Numbered from the stretch's first letter, positions 54,798-64,000 are shown. The stretch is DNA of 64,000 nucleotides from Vibrio ulleungensis (GCF_016900875.1 NZ_JAFEUM010000001.1:882918-946917), one strand, 5' to 3'. Program-made: numbers and translations. The notes: generated by a model from the letters alone, not told the origin.

Positions 54798-56057
54798 TTA
54801 GTCTGTCGGTTGCTCAGATATTGCGGGTGAATGGCTTAGAACCATCCAAAACAGACAAAATAGACCTAACGCATAAAGCATAGCCCACCCTAAGAAACCA
54901 AACACGCTCAAGCATACCAATGACGCGACAAAGGCCAGCCCTCGATAGTAACCAGAAAGAAGTTTAATTGCCGCGAACATGCTCATTAAGTAGATCACCA
55001 CGAAAACACCATTAGCTAGCTTAAGAAACACTTCCAAATCAACCCCTGAAAGTTCTCCCGCAACGGATCCTAAGGCTAAGACGACACCCACAACGAGCGT
55101 CGCATTGAGTGGTACTCCCTTACGATTAAGCTTTGCCAGTGGGCTTTGAGGTTTATACTCGCGCGCTTGAGACCAAATCATGCGTGATAAACTTTGAGTG
55201 TATAAATTAATAGTCGCAAAACAGGCTAAAAATCCCATTACACTTATTAACAATGTTGCTTTTGCTCCAAACAACAATTGAGCAATATAAGGAATTGACG
55301 AACGATCAAGTTCGGAAGTGCCATAGGCGCCAAATTTTAAAACAACGACGGAGAACGCCCAATAGACTAAACCCGCTATGACACAACCGAGCAGTATCGC
55401 TAACGGATAGTCTCGCTGTGGATTTTTAAATTCCTCACCCATATGGGCGAACGCTTCGATACCAACGAAGCACCAAAACATGACCGCGAGTGCTTGACCA
55501 ATAGGAACAAAGTCTGTGGACGTTAATTTTGGCAATGTTACATCCTCGGTTCCTACAGAGCCTTTAACCATAAAGGCGACAACGAGCGCGACTATGCCAA
55601 TCGCTATGGCAGTTTGTAATCGACTTGATGAACGTGTTCCGGCGAGGTTTACTACTATAAGTAAAAGCACAGTTAAGAGTTGGGCACTAATTGGATCAGA
55701 CAGTCCTGCGGGAAGAATTTGCTGCGCAAAGCCCCCGGCCAAAGCAACGGCTGCAGGGACGCCCACTGGCATAACGCTGATAAACAACCAAGCCATCGCT
55801 CTTTCTAGGCGTGAATTGAATGCCTTTTTTACAAAATAGGATGCACCTCCTGCATTTGGGTATCGTTTTCCCAGTGCGGCAAAGGTAAGCGCTATTGGAC
55901 AAACCGCGCAAAGTAAAATTACCCACGCCCAAAGAAGATGCTGTCCTGCAATGGATGCGGCAATGGCTGGCACCATAAACAGACCTGTGCCAAGTAGTGT
56001 CGTGGACATTTGACCAATTCCGGTGACCAACGTGATGTCCTTTTTAAGTTCGCTCAT
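54798..56057 (-). CDS. yjeH: YjeH-like L-methionine/branched-chain amino acid exporter (APC family)
   Basis: 419 residues, about 12 helices. The start ITLVTGIGQMSTTLLGTGLF and later YPNAGGASYFVKKAF and FVGIEAFAHMGEEFKNPQRD match YjeH and the APC family. In E. coli YjeH exports methionine and branched-chain amino acids. It is divergent from an O-acetylhomoserine sulfhydrylase, which fits methionine metabolism. Confidence 0.85.
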   Translation of the reverse strand: MSELKKDITLVTGIGQMSTTLLGTGLFMVPAIAASIAGQHLLWAWVILLCAVCPIALTFAALGKRYPNAGGASYFVKKAFNSRLERAMAWLFISVMPVGVPAAVALAGGFAQQILPAGLSDPISAQLLTVLLLIVVNLAGTRSSSRLQTAIAIGIVALVVAFMVKGSVGTEDVTLPKLTSTDFVPIGQALAVMFWCFVGIEAFAHMGEEFKNPQRDYPLAILLGCVIAGLVYWAFSVVVLKFGAYGTSELDRSSIPYIAQLLFGAKATLLISVMGFLACFATINLYTQSLSRMIWSQAREYKPQSPLAKLNRKGVPLNATLVVGVVLALGSVAGELSGVDLEVFLKLANGVFVVIYLMSMFAAIKLLSGYYRGLAFVASLVCLSVFGFLGWAMLYALGLFCLFWMVLSHSPAISEQPTD

Positions 56058-56246
56058 TCATGTTCCGTCATAGCTATGCTTAGAAACATGGTAACGGTTT
56101 TTGGTTGGATAAACACGACTAACTAATGACGAGAAACGAATAATTATTGCCTTTAATGCAAAGTTTGACCTATGGCTCGTAAATAAACGCTAAGAAAAGG
56201 CACTATGTTGGGCACTACAACACCTATTTTTACACAAGGAAGAGCA

Positions 56247-57515
56247 ATGAAAGACGAAACGTTGTCGATACATTTTGGTTACGAAACCGAACCTACGACG
56301 AAGGCCGTGGCAGTTCCAATGTATCAAACTGCTGCTTATGAGTTTGATAATGCCCAACATGGCGCTGATCTGTTTAACCTTGCGGTTCCAGGTAACATTT
56401 ACACTCGGATTATGAATCCGACCAACGACGTGTTGGAAAAGCGAATGGCCGCTCTAGAGGGCGGCATCGCTGGATTAGTTGTTAGCGCGGGCAGTGCTGC
56501 GATTAATTATGCGATTCAAACCTTAGCAGAAGCGGGCGACAATATTGTTTCTGCTCCGCAACTTTATGGTGGTACCTATACGCTGTTTGCGCACATGCTT
56601 CCTAAACAAGGCATCGAAGTACGATTTGCTAAAGATGATAAGCCAGAAAGCATCGCGCAACTAATCGATGAAAACACCAAGGCGGTTTATTGTGAAAGTA
56701 TCGGAAACCCGGCTGGAAACGTCGCCGACATTGAAGCCATAGCGACTTTAGCTCATGCACAAGGTGTTCCAGTGGTTGTTGACAATACCGTCGCCACGCC
56801 AGCACTATGCAAACCTATTGAGTTTGGTGCTGATATTGTCGTTCACTCTTTAACTAAGTATGTTGGTGGGCACGGCACTACACTTGGCGGTGTGATTGTA
56901 GATTCAGGAAAATTCCCATGGGCTGAACACAAAGAAAGATTCCCTGTGTTTAACCAACCTGAACCTTCCTATCATGGTGTTGTATACACTGAAGCCTTTG
57001 GAGAAGCCGCGTTTATTGGCCGTGCTCGAACAGTACCGTTACGCAACACCGGTTCTGCGTTATCACCAATGAATGCGTTTTTGCTTATTCAAGGCTTGGA
57101 AACACTGCCTTTGCGCATGGAAAGGCACGTAGAAAATGCACTTAAGGTTGCCCAATATTTAGAAGAGCATCCTGCTGTAAGCTGGGTAAGTTACGCTGGT
57201 TTACCTGAGTCTGAACATTATCAATTAGCTCAAAAGTACATGGGAGGTAAACCTTCCGCAATCTTATCCTTTGGCCTAAAAGACGGTTTTGAAGCAGGTG
57301 TACGTTTTTATGATGCGCTAAACATTTTTAAACGCTTGGTTAACATTGGCGACGCTAAGTCATTAGCGTGTCATCCTGCTTCAACCACGCACCGACAGCT
57401 TAGCGAAGAAGAGCAGGCTAGGGCGGGCGTCGCGCCTGAAATGATCCGCTTGTCGGTCGGTATCGAACATATTGATGACATTATCGGCGACCTAGAACAA
57501 GCGTTAAGTGCGTAA
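56247..57515 (+). CDS. metY: O-acetylhomoserine aminocarboxypropyltransferase (sulfhydrylase)
   Basis: 422 residues, PLP enzyme of the Cys/Met family that makes homocysteine (or methionine) from O-acetylhomoserine and sulfide or methanethiol. Starts MKDETLSIHFGYETEPTTKA; the PLP lysine is in HSLTKYVGGHG, and NPTNDVLEKRMAALEGG is the family block. The ATG at 56247 has AAGGA 6 nt upstream and is preferred to a start at 56205. The symbol metY is applied from family length and sequence. No MetJ box or SAM riboswitch was recognised upstream. Confidence 0.9.
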   Translation: MKDETLSIHFGYETEPTTKAVAVPMYQTAAYEFDNAQHGADLFNLAVPGNIYTRIMNPTNDVLEKRMAALEGGIAGLVVSAGSAAINYAIQTLAEAGDNIVSAPQLYGGTYTLFAHMLPKQGIEVRFAKDDKPESIAQLIDENTKAVYCESIGNPAGNVADIEAIATLAHAQGVPVVVDNTVATPALCKPIEFGADIVVHSLTKYVGGHGTTLGGVIVDSGKFPWAEHKERFPVFNQPEPSYHGVVYTEAFGEAAFIGRARTVPLRNTGSALSPMNAFLLIQGLETLPLRMERHVENALKVAQYLEEHPAVSWVSYAGLPESEHYQLAQKYMGGKPSAILSFGLKDGFEAGVRFYDALNIFKRLVNIGDAKSLACHPASTTHRQLSEEEQARAGVAPEMIRLSVGIEHIDDIIGDLEQALSA

Positions 57516-57531
57516 AAGATCAAACAGAAAT

Positions 57532-57561
57532 CTTACGGTACTCTTCCTAGAGTACCGTAAG
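57532..57561. terminator. Hairpin between convergent metY and yaeQ-operon genes
   Basis: Perfect 13-bp stem CTTACGGTACTCT / AGAGTACCGTAAG with a TCCT loop. T tracts are weak on both strands; its position suits a bidirectional terminator. Confidence 0.65.
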
Positions 57562-57571
57562 CGATAAACCG

Positions 57572-58111
57572 CTAGTTAAACCACTTTTCAAACCAGCGCA
57601 ATATTTTGCTTTGTTTGTTTCTCGCATCCACACCCACGTAATAAGACTGGTTAAGCTTCACTCGGATTTCGTCTTCTGACTGAGTAGTAAAGTGGGCAAG
57701 TTCGCTGGCCGCACGTTGAGAAAACTCATTGGCTAATGAGTAGTCCAGTTTCATCCGTCCCTGAATAAACAAGTAAATGCGGCTTGTGATCTCGGTATCT
57801 AGAGCCGATTGATTAACAAACTTGTCAGCGTGCTCAGACGGCAAAGACTCATTAAGCACATCACTCATCGCGATTAATGACTCTGATTGGGCTGAAAGCT
57901 CTGACAAACACTGCTCAAACCGATGCCCATAAATACCAAGCAATGACGGTAACGTCTGCTCAGGAGTTGCCGCTGCGGGTTGCAGTTTGGCTTTAGTTAA
58001 TGCAGCTTTGAAAAAGTCATCACTTGACTTGCATAGCTCTATCATGCGTTGCTGTTGTCGAGCATCCGATAACACTGGAAATCCAAGTGCAACTAATTGT
58101 GTTCTTATCAT
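57572..58111 (-). CDS. Hypothetical protein downstream of yaeQ
   Basis: 179 residues, cytoplasmic-looking, helical, no recognised domain. Its ATG overlaps the yaeQ stop by 4 bp (ATGA), so it is translationally coupled to yaeQ. Tryptophan- and lysine-rich end (LRWFEKWFN). The function is not known. Confidence 0.7.
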   Translation of the reverse strand: MIRTQLVALGFPVLSDARQQQRMIELCKSSDDFFKAALTKAKLQPAAATPEQTLPSLLGIYGHRFEQCLSELSAQSESLIAMSDVLNESLPSEHADKFVNQSALDTEITSRIYLFIQGRMKLDYSLANEFSQRAASELAHFTTQSEDEIRVKLNQSYYVGVDARNKQSKILRWFEKWFN

Positions 58112-58653
58112 GTGTCTGTTGAATCAAACAATGTAGACATAGAAACCTGAACAGACTCACCTCCGGCTTCAATATAAAAGTCGGCCCCAGTAAGCATCAC
58201 CGAAACATCCATCGTGCGAGTCATTAATCCTGCGAAGGCTTCAACTCCGTCGTTGTCGAGCTGATATACGCTATTTGCATACCGTGAAATAGCCAGTCCC
58301 TGCTGTTTCCACCACGCTTCCGATTTAGTATTAAAACTATAAATAGACAGGTTTTTACTGACTCGACTGGCTTTTTTAATTCTCTCTGATTCGGGTTCAC
58401 CGACTTCTATCCAGTGCTCTATTTCATCGGTTAAATTTCTAGTCCAAATGTCAGGTTCTTCAATACTCGACAGTCCTTTTGTGAACTGTAAGTCGGGCTC
58501 TGCACTATGGCAAAACGCTATGAGCCGAGCGGCTAAACGGGTCAATGTTTCAGATGGATGCTGAGCAACTGTGAGTTGAAAATTATCAAAATAGTCTCGA
58601 TTGAGATCCGTCAGTGATACACGAAATTTATATATCGTTGGTTTAAGCGCCAT
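58108..58653 (-). CDS. yaeQ: YaeQ family protein
   Basis: 181 residues, exactly the E. coli YaeQ length, when started at MALKPTIYKFRVSLTD. The frame is open 22 codons further upstream, but the family start is clear. Also visible: HPSETLTRLAARLIAFC and EEPDIWTRNL. YaeQ has a PD-(D/E)XK-nuclease-like fold; its cellular role is unresolved. First gene of a two-gene unit. Confidence 0.9.
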   Translation of the reverse strand: MALKPTIYKFRVSLTDLNRDYFDNFQLTVAQHPSETLTRLAARLIAFCHSAEPDLQFTKGLSSIEEPDIWTRNLTDEIEHWIEVGEPESERIKKASRVSKNLSIYSFNTKSEAWWKQQGLAISRYANSVYQLDNDGVEAFAGLMTRTMDVSVMLTGADFYIEAGGESVQVSMSTLFDSTDT

Positions 58654-58858
58654 TAAGTACTGCTCGTATAGGGTCAATGGCTGGATTATACCAGATGTGG
58701 CGTAAAATCTGGCATCCAATCAACCTTATAAGAGTGATCTATCAATACGATGTAGAACTGAGAATACTGCGATAAATCAGCGAATTAGATCAGGGCTCAC
58801 TGTTTAATTTTTACAGACGACGTTACTCTATTACTTGGGGTATTAAAAAGGATAGTTT

Positions 58859-61612
58859 ATGCGAGTCGTGCAATATTTGTACTTAATAGCGCTTGGTATT
58901 TTTGTCGCTGGTTGTAGTGGCGTTCAGACCAATTCTTTAGAAGCCGAGTATTTGCGACAACCTTTGCAGGTTATGCCAGAGCTCCAACAAGGCGTGCTAG
59001 ATAATGGGCTTAGATACTACGTACTGCCTTATGAGGTTGAAGAAGTCAGCATCAGTATGTACATCAATGCGGGTTCATTAGACGAGCGTGACGATGAGTT
59101 GGGCCTTGCTCATCTATTAGAGCACATGGCCTTTAAGGGAACCGAAAGCTTCACCGCTGATCAAATAGATCAAATGCTATTGGAACTTGGTCAGGAGCAG
59201 GAAAACGACGTTAATGCATGGACTTCTGGCGACGTTACTGAGTATTACATAGACCTTAGTGCAGATATCGGCTCTAGTATGAATTTTTACTCGCTCCTAG
59301 AATGGTACGCCGATATTGCGCATGGCCGATTCGCCATGACAGAAGCACAACTGAGCATCGAAAAAGGAATCGTGAATGCAGAGCGAGCCTATCGCGCTGA
59401 CAGCGGGTATTGGGACAGCGATTACAAAGCGTTATACCAAGACACGCCTTTGAGTGGTCGAGACCCCATCGGTAATAAACAGATTATTGAAACAGCAACG
59501 AGAGCACAGCTCGAGTCATTTGCCTCTAGAAACTATAAACCCTCGAACGCAATCTTAATCGTCGCAGGTAATATAGACCAACAGCAAATTGAGTCGATGA
59601 AAGCGATTTTCTCGGGTGGAGAAAAATCTAAACCCAATCCATTTAAAACTCCAATCGATACCAATCGCGGCACTGTATTTTTTGAGCAGCCCGATGCTTA
59701 CGCATTTACTCACGCTCAGCTAATCGATTCCGCCAATTCACTGCATACCAATAAAGACTGGTTTAATGAATATTTGCTGTACGCATTAAACGACATCTTA
59801 CAACAGCGCATCGTTATGGCTGCTGAAGAAAAGGAGTTACTATCACTATCCAGTGAGGTCGATCTTGAACATTGGGAAAACAGTTACGCAACTTATGTGT
59901 ACTTAGAGCACGACAATGATGCACATTCAGAGGTTACGCTACTGCTGCGAGAACAACTTGATCGCCTCGCAAAATTTGGGCTTACTGATGAAGAGTTTGT
60001 GTATTTAGACACTTTCTTTGAAATACAGAAGACTCAACACATAACCGATTGGAGCCCGCGCACTTACGTCGTGGAAATCTATTACTCGGCCCTCAGCAAC
60101 TCTGTAATGTTTAGCCCTATTGAGGCTGATCGTGTAACTAAGCAGGGACTTAGCATTATGGGGAAAGAGTATATAAATGACTATGTACAATACTGGGCTA
60201 GTCGCCCTATGCGTTGGGGATTCTCAGGCAACTCTCTTGACCGGTCGGAGCTAGTACAAGTATTAACAATCCCAATCACCTTATCAAAAAGCCCACAACT
60301 CGCAGCTGTTGCTCCGGTTGTTTCTCTTCCGCAGCCTACCAAATCAAAAGGGAGCGTTATAGACCAGTCAAGTTTGATCAATGCCAAAGTGATAACACTT
60401 AATAATGGTGTCACAGTTATATTAGAACAAAGAGCGGAGTCTCAAACCGTTTCTTATTTCATGATGTCTCAAGGCGGCAGTTACGGCCTACAAACAGACC
60501 TTGAACTCGCAGCGTCTTACCTCGCTTCAGATGTGTTGACAACGAGCCAGTATGACTGGGCAACGACGTCACAACTTGAAGGTTACTTGCTAAACCAGGA
60601 TATAGCTGTGTACCCATACTTTGATTCTTTTGACCATGGATTGTCATTAGAATCACCGTCAAATCAGACTGAGCAGGCTCTAAACCTAATTTTTGCACTA
60701 ATGTCGAGAGAACAACTCGATCAAAACGTGTTTGACCAAGTTAAGGCATCGACCATCGATGAGTTCAATAGCTGGGACAGTATCGATCAATTTTTTATTG
60801 CTATGGACGACGTTCGTTATCATGGTCACTCGATCTATAGTCGACTCAATGAACCCCTACTTGAACAGGTTGAAAGCGCAGATGTTTTAGCGCTATATAA
60901 TGCTTATTACCGCAATGTGGACGGGTATGTTTTATCGATTGTAGGTAACTTTGACTCACAAACAATTATTGGCCAGCTCGAAACCTATATTGGCGGCCTA
61001 CAGCAAGGTGTAGCCTATGAGTTTTCGACCATACCAGATTATCAAGCACCGACTACAACGCGAATAGAGCGCAGTGGGGCAGAGCCAGAACAATCTTTGG
61101 TGCTGTACGGCTACGTTACCCCTAAAAGCGAAGAAGTAGGGTTTGTCGAGCAAGCGACAGCCGCTTTAGCTGTCTCTATTGCACAAGAGAGATTGGAAAG
61201 AGAACTACGAGAAAGTAAAGGTTGGGTGTACGGCGTTGACGAGTATTCGACTATTGGTTATGGGCGAATTCCCGAGACCACTGTTGATTTTGAAATGTAC
61301 ACAGACCCACAAAACACCGAAGCGCTAATTGGAGAAACAGAGACAATCATTGCTGATCTTTTGAACCATGGCGTCACAGATGAAGAGTTTGAACGCCATA
61401 TGGCTATTTACGTTTCTCAGTTACAAGCGTCTATGGATGATGAGTACACTATGGCATTTTTATATGCAGATAATTATCTTAATGGGATTGATTCGATAGA
61501 CATGCTCAACTACCCAATAACGCTGATGCAGATAGACAAACATGCAGTGAATCAGAGACTTCAGCTGCTTTTTGCTGAACAAGGATTATCGATAGGTGTA
61601 TTAACAGAGTAG
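58859..61612 (+). CDS. M16 family zinc metallopeptidase, lipoprotein
   Basis: 917 residues. A lipoprotein signal ends at VAGC with Cys19. The first half has the inverted zinc motif His85-Leu-Leu-Glu88-His89 (LAHLLEHMAFKGT) and the downstream conserved Glu in IVNAERAYRAD. The second half (from about 500) repeats the fold without the metal site, as in pitrilysin/PqqL-like proteins. Expected in the periplasm attached to a membrane, digesting peptides. Confidence 0.88.
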   Translation: MRVVQYLYLIALGIFVAGCSGVQTNSLEAEYLRQPLQVMPELQQGVLDNGLRYYVLPYEVEEVSISMYINAGSLDERDDELGLAHLLEHMAFKGTESFTADQIDQMLLELGQEQENDVNAWTSGDVTEYYIDLSADIGSSMNFYSLLEWYADIAHGRFAMTEAQLSIEKGIVNAERAYRADSGYWDSDYKALYQDTPLSGRDPIGNKQIIETATRAQLESFASRNYKPSNAILIVAGNIDQQQIESMKAIFSGGEKSKPNPFKTPIDTNRGTVFFEQPDAYAFTHAQLIDSANSLHTNKDWFNEYLLYALNDILQQRIVMAAEEKELLSLSSEVDLEHWENSYATYVYLEHDNDAHSEVTLLLREQLDRLAKFGLTDEEFVYLDTFFEIQKTQHITDWSPRTYVVEIYYSALSNSVMFSPIEADRVTKQGLSIMGKEYINDYVQYWASRPMRWGFSGNSLDRSELVQVLTIPITLSKSPQLAAVAPVVSLPQPTKSKGSVIDQSSLINAKVITLNNGVTVILEQRAESQTVSYFMMSQGGSYGLQTDLELAASYLASDVLTTSQYDWATTSQLEGYLLNQDIAVYPYFDSFDHGLSLESPSNQTEQALNLIFALMSREQLDQNVFDQVKASTIDEFNSWDSIDQFFIAMDDVRYHGHSIYSRLNEPLLEQVESADVLALYNAYYRNVDGYVLSIVGNFDSQTIIGQLETYIGGLQQGVAYEFSTIPDYQAPTTTRIERSGAEPEQSLVLYGYVTPKSEEVGFVEQATAALAVSIAQERLERELRESKGWVYGVDEYSTIGYGRIPETTVDFEMYTDPQNTEALIGETETIIADLLNHGVTDEEFERHMAIYVSQLQASMDDEYTMAFLYADNYLNGIDSIDMLNYPITLMQIDKHAVNQRLQLLFAEQGLSIGVLTE

Positions 61613-61641
61613 CGTGATTACATACCAACCGCTGTCAATAA

Positions 61642-61675
61642 CGAAAAAGGCCCGATGCTATTGCAATCGGGCCTT
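61642..61675. terminator. Bidirectional terminator between M16 peptidase and PstS-like genes
   Basis: 10-bp stem AAGGCCCGAT / ATCGGGCCTT. The minus strand ends in a clean T run (61642-61646); the plus strand has TTCTTC. Confidence 0.88.
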
Positions 61676-61697
61676 CTTCGTTGTTACTGAGTTACAG

Positions 61698-62507
61698 TTA
61701 ATGGAACTTAATGTAGCCACTACGCTCAATAATGTCTTGCGCATGAGGCTTAGTGAGGTAATCAACAAACCCCAATGACTCTTTACTTACATTCTCTGTA
61801 TCGTAAAACACCAAGAACGGGCGACGAAGCTCGTATTTTTTCTCAAGGATACTTTTTGCTGTTGGAGCGATTCCTTCAAACTGAACCGGTTTTACGCTCG
61901 CATCAACAGAGCCTATAGAAATGTAACCGATCGCATGTGGGTTATTGCTGACGATGGTTTTCACCATTGAATTACTGTTTACCACTAAGTTCTCATGGCT
62001 AATATCCGACACTAACTTTTGATTAATGATTTGGGTAAGACCCAGCAAACTTTCAAAACTGTATCTTGTACCTGAAGCGGTTTCGCGCGTTACGACTGCA
62101 ATTTTTTTGTTGTCACCGCCAACTTCTTTCCAGTTGGTAATGTTGCCGTGGTATATATCGCTCAGTTGTTCACGAGTCAGATTTGTAATCGGGTTGGTGT
62201 GATTAACGACCAACGCTAGGCCGTCGTACGCGATAGTGATAATTTTTAGTGAATCATGCGCTTCAGCCTCGGTGAGGTAACGAGAACTCATACCAAGCTC
62301 AGAAACTTTCTTATTTACTAGAGTTACGCCCGCACTGGATCCAATTCCTTGGACTGCAACGGGGTTTTCTGGTGAGGTTTTATTGTAATCTTCAGCTAAA
62401 ATATCCATAACGCGACTGACCGACGTCGACCCTACGATTGATATTTGTTCTGCTGATGCAACGTGGGCAAAAACAAAAAGCAGAGTAGCAAGGGCAACTC
62501 TAAACAT
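61698..62507 (-). CDS. PstS-like phosphate-binding periplasmic protein
   Basis: 269 residues. The signal peptide ends ASA (residue 19). The mature start ISIVGSTSVSRVMDILAEDY and GIGSSAGV, TRETASGTRYSFE are PstS-type phosphate loops. At 269 residues it belongs to the short PstS group common in Vibrio. No pstCAB genes are adjacent, so it is an orphan binding protein here. Confidence 0.87.
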   Translation of the reverse strand: MFRVALATLLFVFAHVASAEQISIVGSTSVSRVMDILAEDYNKTSPENPVAVQGIGSSAGVTLVNKKVSELGMSSRYLTEAEAHDSLKIITIAYDGLALVVNHTNPITNLTREQLSDIYHGNITNWKEVGGDNKKIAVVTRETASGTRYSFESLLGLTQIINQKLVSDISHENLVVNSNSMVKTIVSNNPHAIGYISIGSVDASVKPVQFEGIAPTAKSILEKKYELRRPFLVFYDTENVSKESLGFVDYLTKPHAQDIIERSGYIKFH

Positions 62508-62602
62508 GGGGGTGCTCCATAATTAATTAATTTCGACGCTATGATATGACGTTAAGGTGACAGAAATGTGACTGCTCGGTCAACGAGCGAGTTGGAGGCT
62601 TT

Positions 62603-62938
62603 ATGTTAACGCAATGGGAACAACATCAACTGGCCAATTTGGCAAAGGACGTGTGTGACTATCGAAACCGTAATATCGCGGCTGAGCTCGAAAAAGTAGC
62701 TTATCACGTAGAAGATAATGGTGTGCTTTTTAAGCGCCTAGTGATGCGTGTTGATTCAAACCATGTTGAAAATACTGAATCTATACTCCGCGTGGAAAAA
62801 GTAACTCAAGGTTGGGTAATTCTAGTACCAGACCCAACCAGTACACAGCAATGGAGTAACCTAGAGCAGGGGAGTTTACCCCTGTACCAGTTGTTTGAAG
62901 CCATTAAATTGGATCGAAATCATCAGTTTTGGGGTTGA
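62603..62938 (+). CDS. Small hypothetical protein
   Basis: 111 residues, soluble, no recognised domain. GGAGG precedes the ATG by about 6 nt. The last 16 bp overlap the end of the convergent AraC gene, so it is probably real but small. Divergent from the PstS-like gene. Confidence 0.65.
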   Translation: MLTQWEQHQLANLAKDVCDYRNRNIAAELEKVAYHVEDNGVLFKRLVMRVDSNHVENTESILRVEKVTQGWVILVPDPTSTQQWSNLEQGSLPLYQLFEAIKLDRNHQFWG

Positions 62939-63759
62939 ATCGACTTAGCCGCTTTTGCGCGATTTTTTCTCAACATCGCTCTAAACTCTTTAGGTGTTTG
63001 ATTGTGAATGGATTTAAATGCGGTACTGAAATGCGCCGCACTCTTGTAACCCGCTTCATAAGCAATTTGGGTAATCGAGTTATTGGTGACGCGTAACTGA
63101 GTCGTTGCGTAGTTAATTCTTTTTACTTTAACCAAATTCGAAAAAGATAAATCATCAGCGGCTAACTTTCTTTTCAACGTCGCGATGGAGGTTCCAACAT
63201 AACTGGCCGTTTCATCAAGTGTAATTGATCCATCGATGTTTTTTTCAATATAGTGAATCACTTTTTGCGTGATACTAAGTTCTAGCGACTGCTTAATCAT
63301 ATCGATAGTCGCGCTTGCTGATGAACAAAGCTGACTCAATAGAGACATCGCCACAAATTCTAAGGAAGAGTTATCAACCGATGGTTGCTCAAAGTAGGTG
63401 AGGATCGTGCCCATTTGCGAATGAAAGTAATCATCACAATCAACAATGGGTAGATGTGTACTGGGCCGATAATTGTCTGGCGCGTTGTATAAGTTAAGAA
63501 AAGTTTGCAACAGATCCGGCGACAAAATTATCGCTACAGCATCAAACATCTCATCATTAAACTGTGTTTCTAGGTTAATGAGCTCTTGGGAGTTATAGAA
63601 ACAGTATTGACCTGCGTGGATGGTGTCTTCCGAACCGTTATTGAGGCGAAATGCCATACTTCCTGCTTTCACCCACAAAATACCAATTTGTGCAGCAGGG
63701 TAGCGTTCACGTCGACGTGATATAAAACTAGTGAAATAGTTAACTCGAATTGCGCTCAT
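62923..63759 (-). CDS. AraC family transcriptional regulator
   Basis: 278 residues. An N-terminal sensing domain and a C-terminal double HTH (about 165-265): TASYVGTSIATLKRKLA and ITQIAYEAGYKSAAHFSTAF are the two helix-turn-helix units. The ligand is unknown. Its 3' end overlaps the convergent small gene by 16 bp. Confidence 0.87.
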   Translation of the reverse strand: MSAIRVNYFTSFISRRRERYPAAQIGILWVKAGSMAFRLNNGSEDTIHAGQYCFYNSQELINLETQFNDEMFDAVAIILSPDLLQTFLNLYNAPDNYRPSTHLPIVDCDDYFHSQMGTILTYFEQPSVDNSSLEFVAMSLLSQLCSSASATIDMIKQSLELSITQKVIHYIEKNIDGSITLDETASYVGTSIATLKRKLAADDLSFSNLVKVKRINYATTQLRVTNNSITQIAYEAGYKSAAHFSTAFKSIHNQTPKEFRAMLRKNRAKAAKSIQPQN

Positions 63760-63772
63760 TGTATTCCTCTAA

Positions 63773-63805
63773 ACTCTCGAGGGAGGATAGCCCTCCCTCG
63801 AGAGT
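63773..63805. terminator. Long hairpin between rnb and the AraC gene
   Basis: Perfect 14-bp stem ACTCTCGAGGGAGG / CCTCCCTCGAGAGT with a 5-nt loop. On the minus strand it follows the rnb stop but has only a short T flank (TTTAG). Probably the rnb terminator or a 3' stabiliser. Confidence 0.65.
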
Positions 63806-63810
63806 ATTAT

Positions 63811-64000
63811 CTACGACGGTTCCGCTAATACGTGTTTAGGTTTTGCGACTATGTTACGAGTTTCTTGATTGACTGACGTAATAACAATATCAATTGCATC
63901 GGCAAGGCGATAATGGACCTTACCATCAAGCAGCACCATGCCGAGTTCATGGTTGCCTACTATGCGTTCACGATTGCTGCAAACCGACGACAAAGGAATG
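63811..64000 (-). CDS. rnb: Exoribonuclease II, C-terminal fragment (cut by window edge)
   Basis: The last ~62 residues of a protein that runs off the window on the minus strand. The segment RIVGNHELGMVLLDGKVHYR and the ending VNQETRNIVAKP match the S1 domain at the end of RNase II (Rnb). RNase R is less likely because it has a long basic tail after S1, absent here. The rest of the gene is outside. Confidence 0.75.
   Translation of the reverse strand, partial: IPLSSVCSNRERIVGNHELGMVLLDGKVHYRLADAIDIVITSVNQETRNIVAKPKHVLAEPS

Noticed and set aside
56058..56246. SAM riboswitch or MetJ operator upstream of metY
   Set aside because: No paired stem structure or tandem AGACGTCT-like boxes could be identified by eye.

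Overview
The window looks like a chromosomal segment of a nitrogen-fixing marine gammaproteobacterium, most likely a Vibrio. This is inferred from gene content (Rnf complex, YaeQ, RlhA-type U32 protein, DUF1439 lipoprotein, Bcr/EmrD-type MFS, RNase II) and from the Klebsiella-like order of the nif genes. No rRNA, tRNA, CRISPR array or complete insertion sequence was seen.

Positions 1-22345 form one continuous diazotrophy region, all on the + strand. It opens with the tail of an nif-linked rnf operon (partial rnfC, then rnfD, rnfG, rnfE, rnfH). Four transcription units follow, each with a readable sigma-54 -24/-12 promoter and at least one NifA upstream activator site (TGT-N10-ACA): nifF; nifHDKTY plus a 100-residue conserved nif protein; nifENX, a nif-type ferredoxin and draT; and nifUSVWZM-modABC. 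The parts form a coherent pathway. Rnf and NifF supply low-potential electrons. NifHDK is the nitrogenase. NifE, N, X, Y, V, U and S make FeMo-co and Fe-S clusters. NifM, W and Z mature the proteins. ModABC imports molybdate. DraT would switch NifH off by ADP-ribosylating Arg101. The genes nifA, nifL, nifB, nifQ, nifJ and a classical draG are not in the window. A 162-bp palindromic, MITE-like element and a 108-bp structured element lie between nifF and nifH.

Positions 22.3-46 kb are a looser, AT-richer accessory stretch. It holds an I78-type inhibitor lipoprotein, a Bax-like glucosaminidase, an MFS-like protein, an intact PAP2/beta-barrel phosphatase preceded by a decayed duplicate of its own 3' half, an RND pump with no adaptor beside it, and a choloylglycine-hydrolase-family enzyme. 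Next come two PACE-family membrane proteins, each beside a LysR regulator; one has lost both conserved glutamates. After these lie an outer-membrane barrel, a Cache-GGDEF diguanylate cyclase, a PEP-CTERM protein, an ABC exporter, a remnant of a sulfatase-maturating radical-SAM enzyme, and a small membrane-protein cassette ending in an AI-2E-type transporter.

Positions 46-64 kb carry more housekeeping-like genes: an ABC-F ATPase, Bcr/CflA and AEC transporters, a DUF1439 lipoprotein, an rlhA-like U32 gene, a GGEEF cyclase followed by a J1-crystallin-type ADP-ribosylglycohydrolase, yjeH opposite an O-acetylhomoserine sulfhydrylase, yaeQ, an M16 lipoprotein peptidase, a PstS-like protein, an AraC regulator and the 3' end of rnb.

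Most start codons were chosen from Shine-Dalgarno spacing and family length, and the reasons are given where they matter. All family assignments come from reading motifs; no database search was possible.
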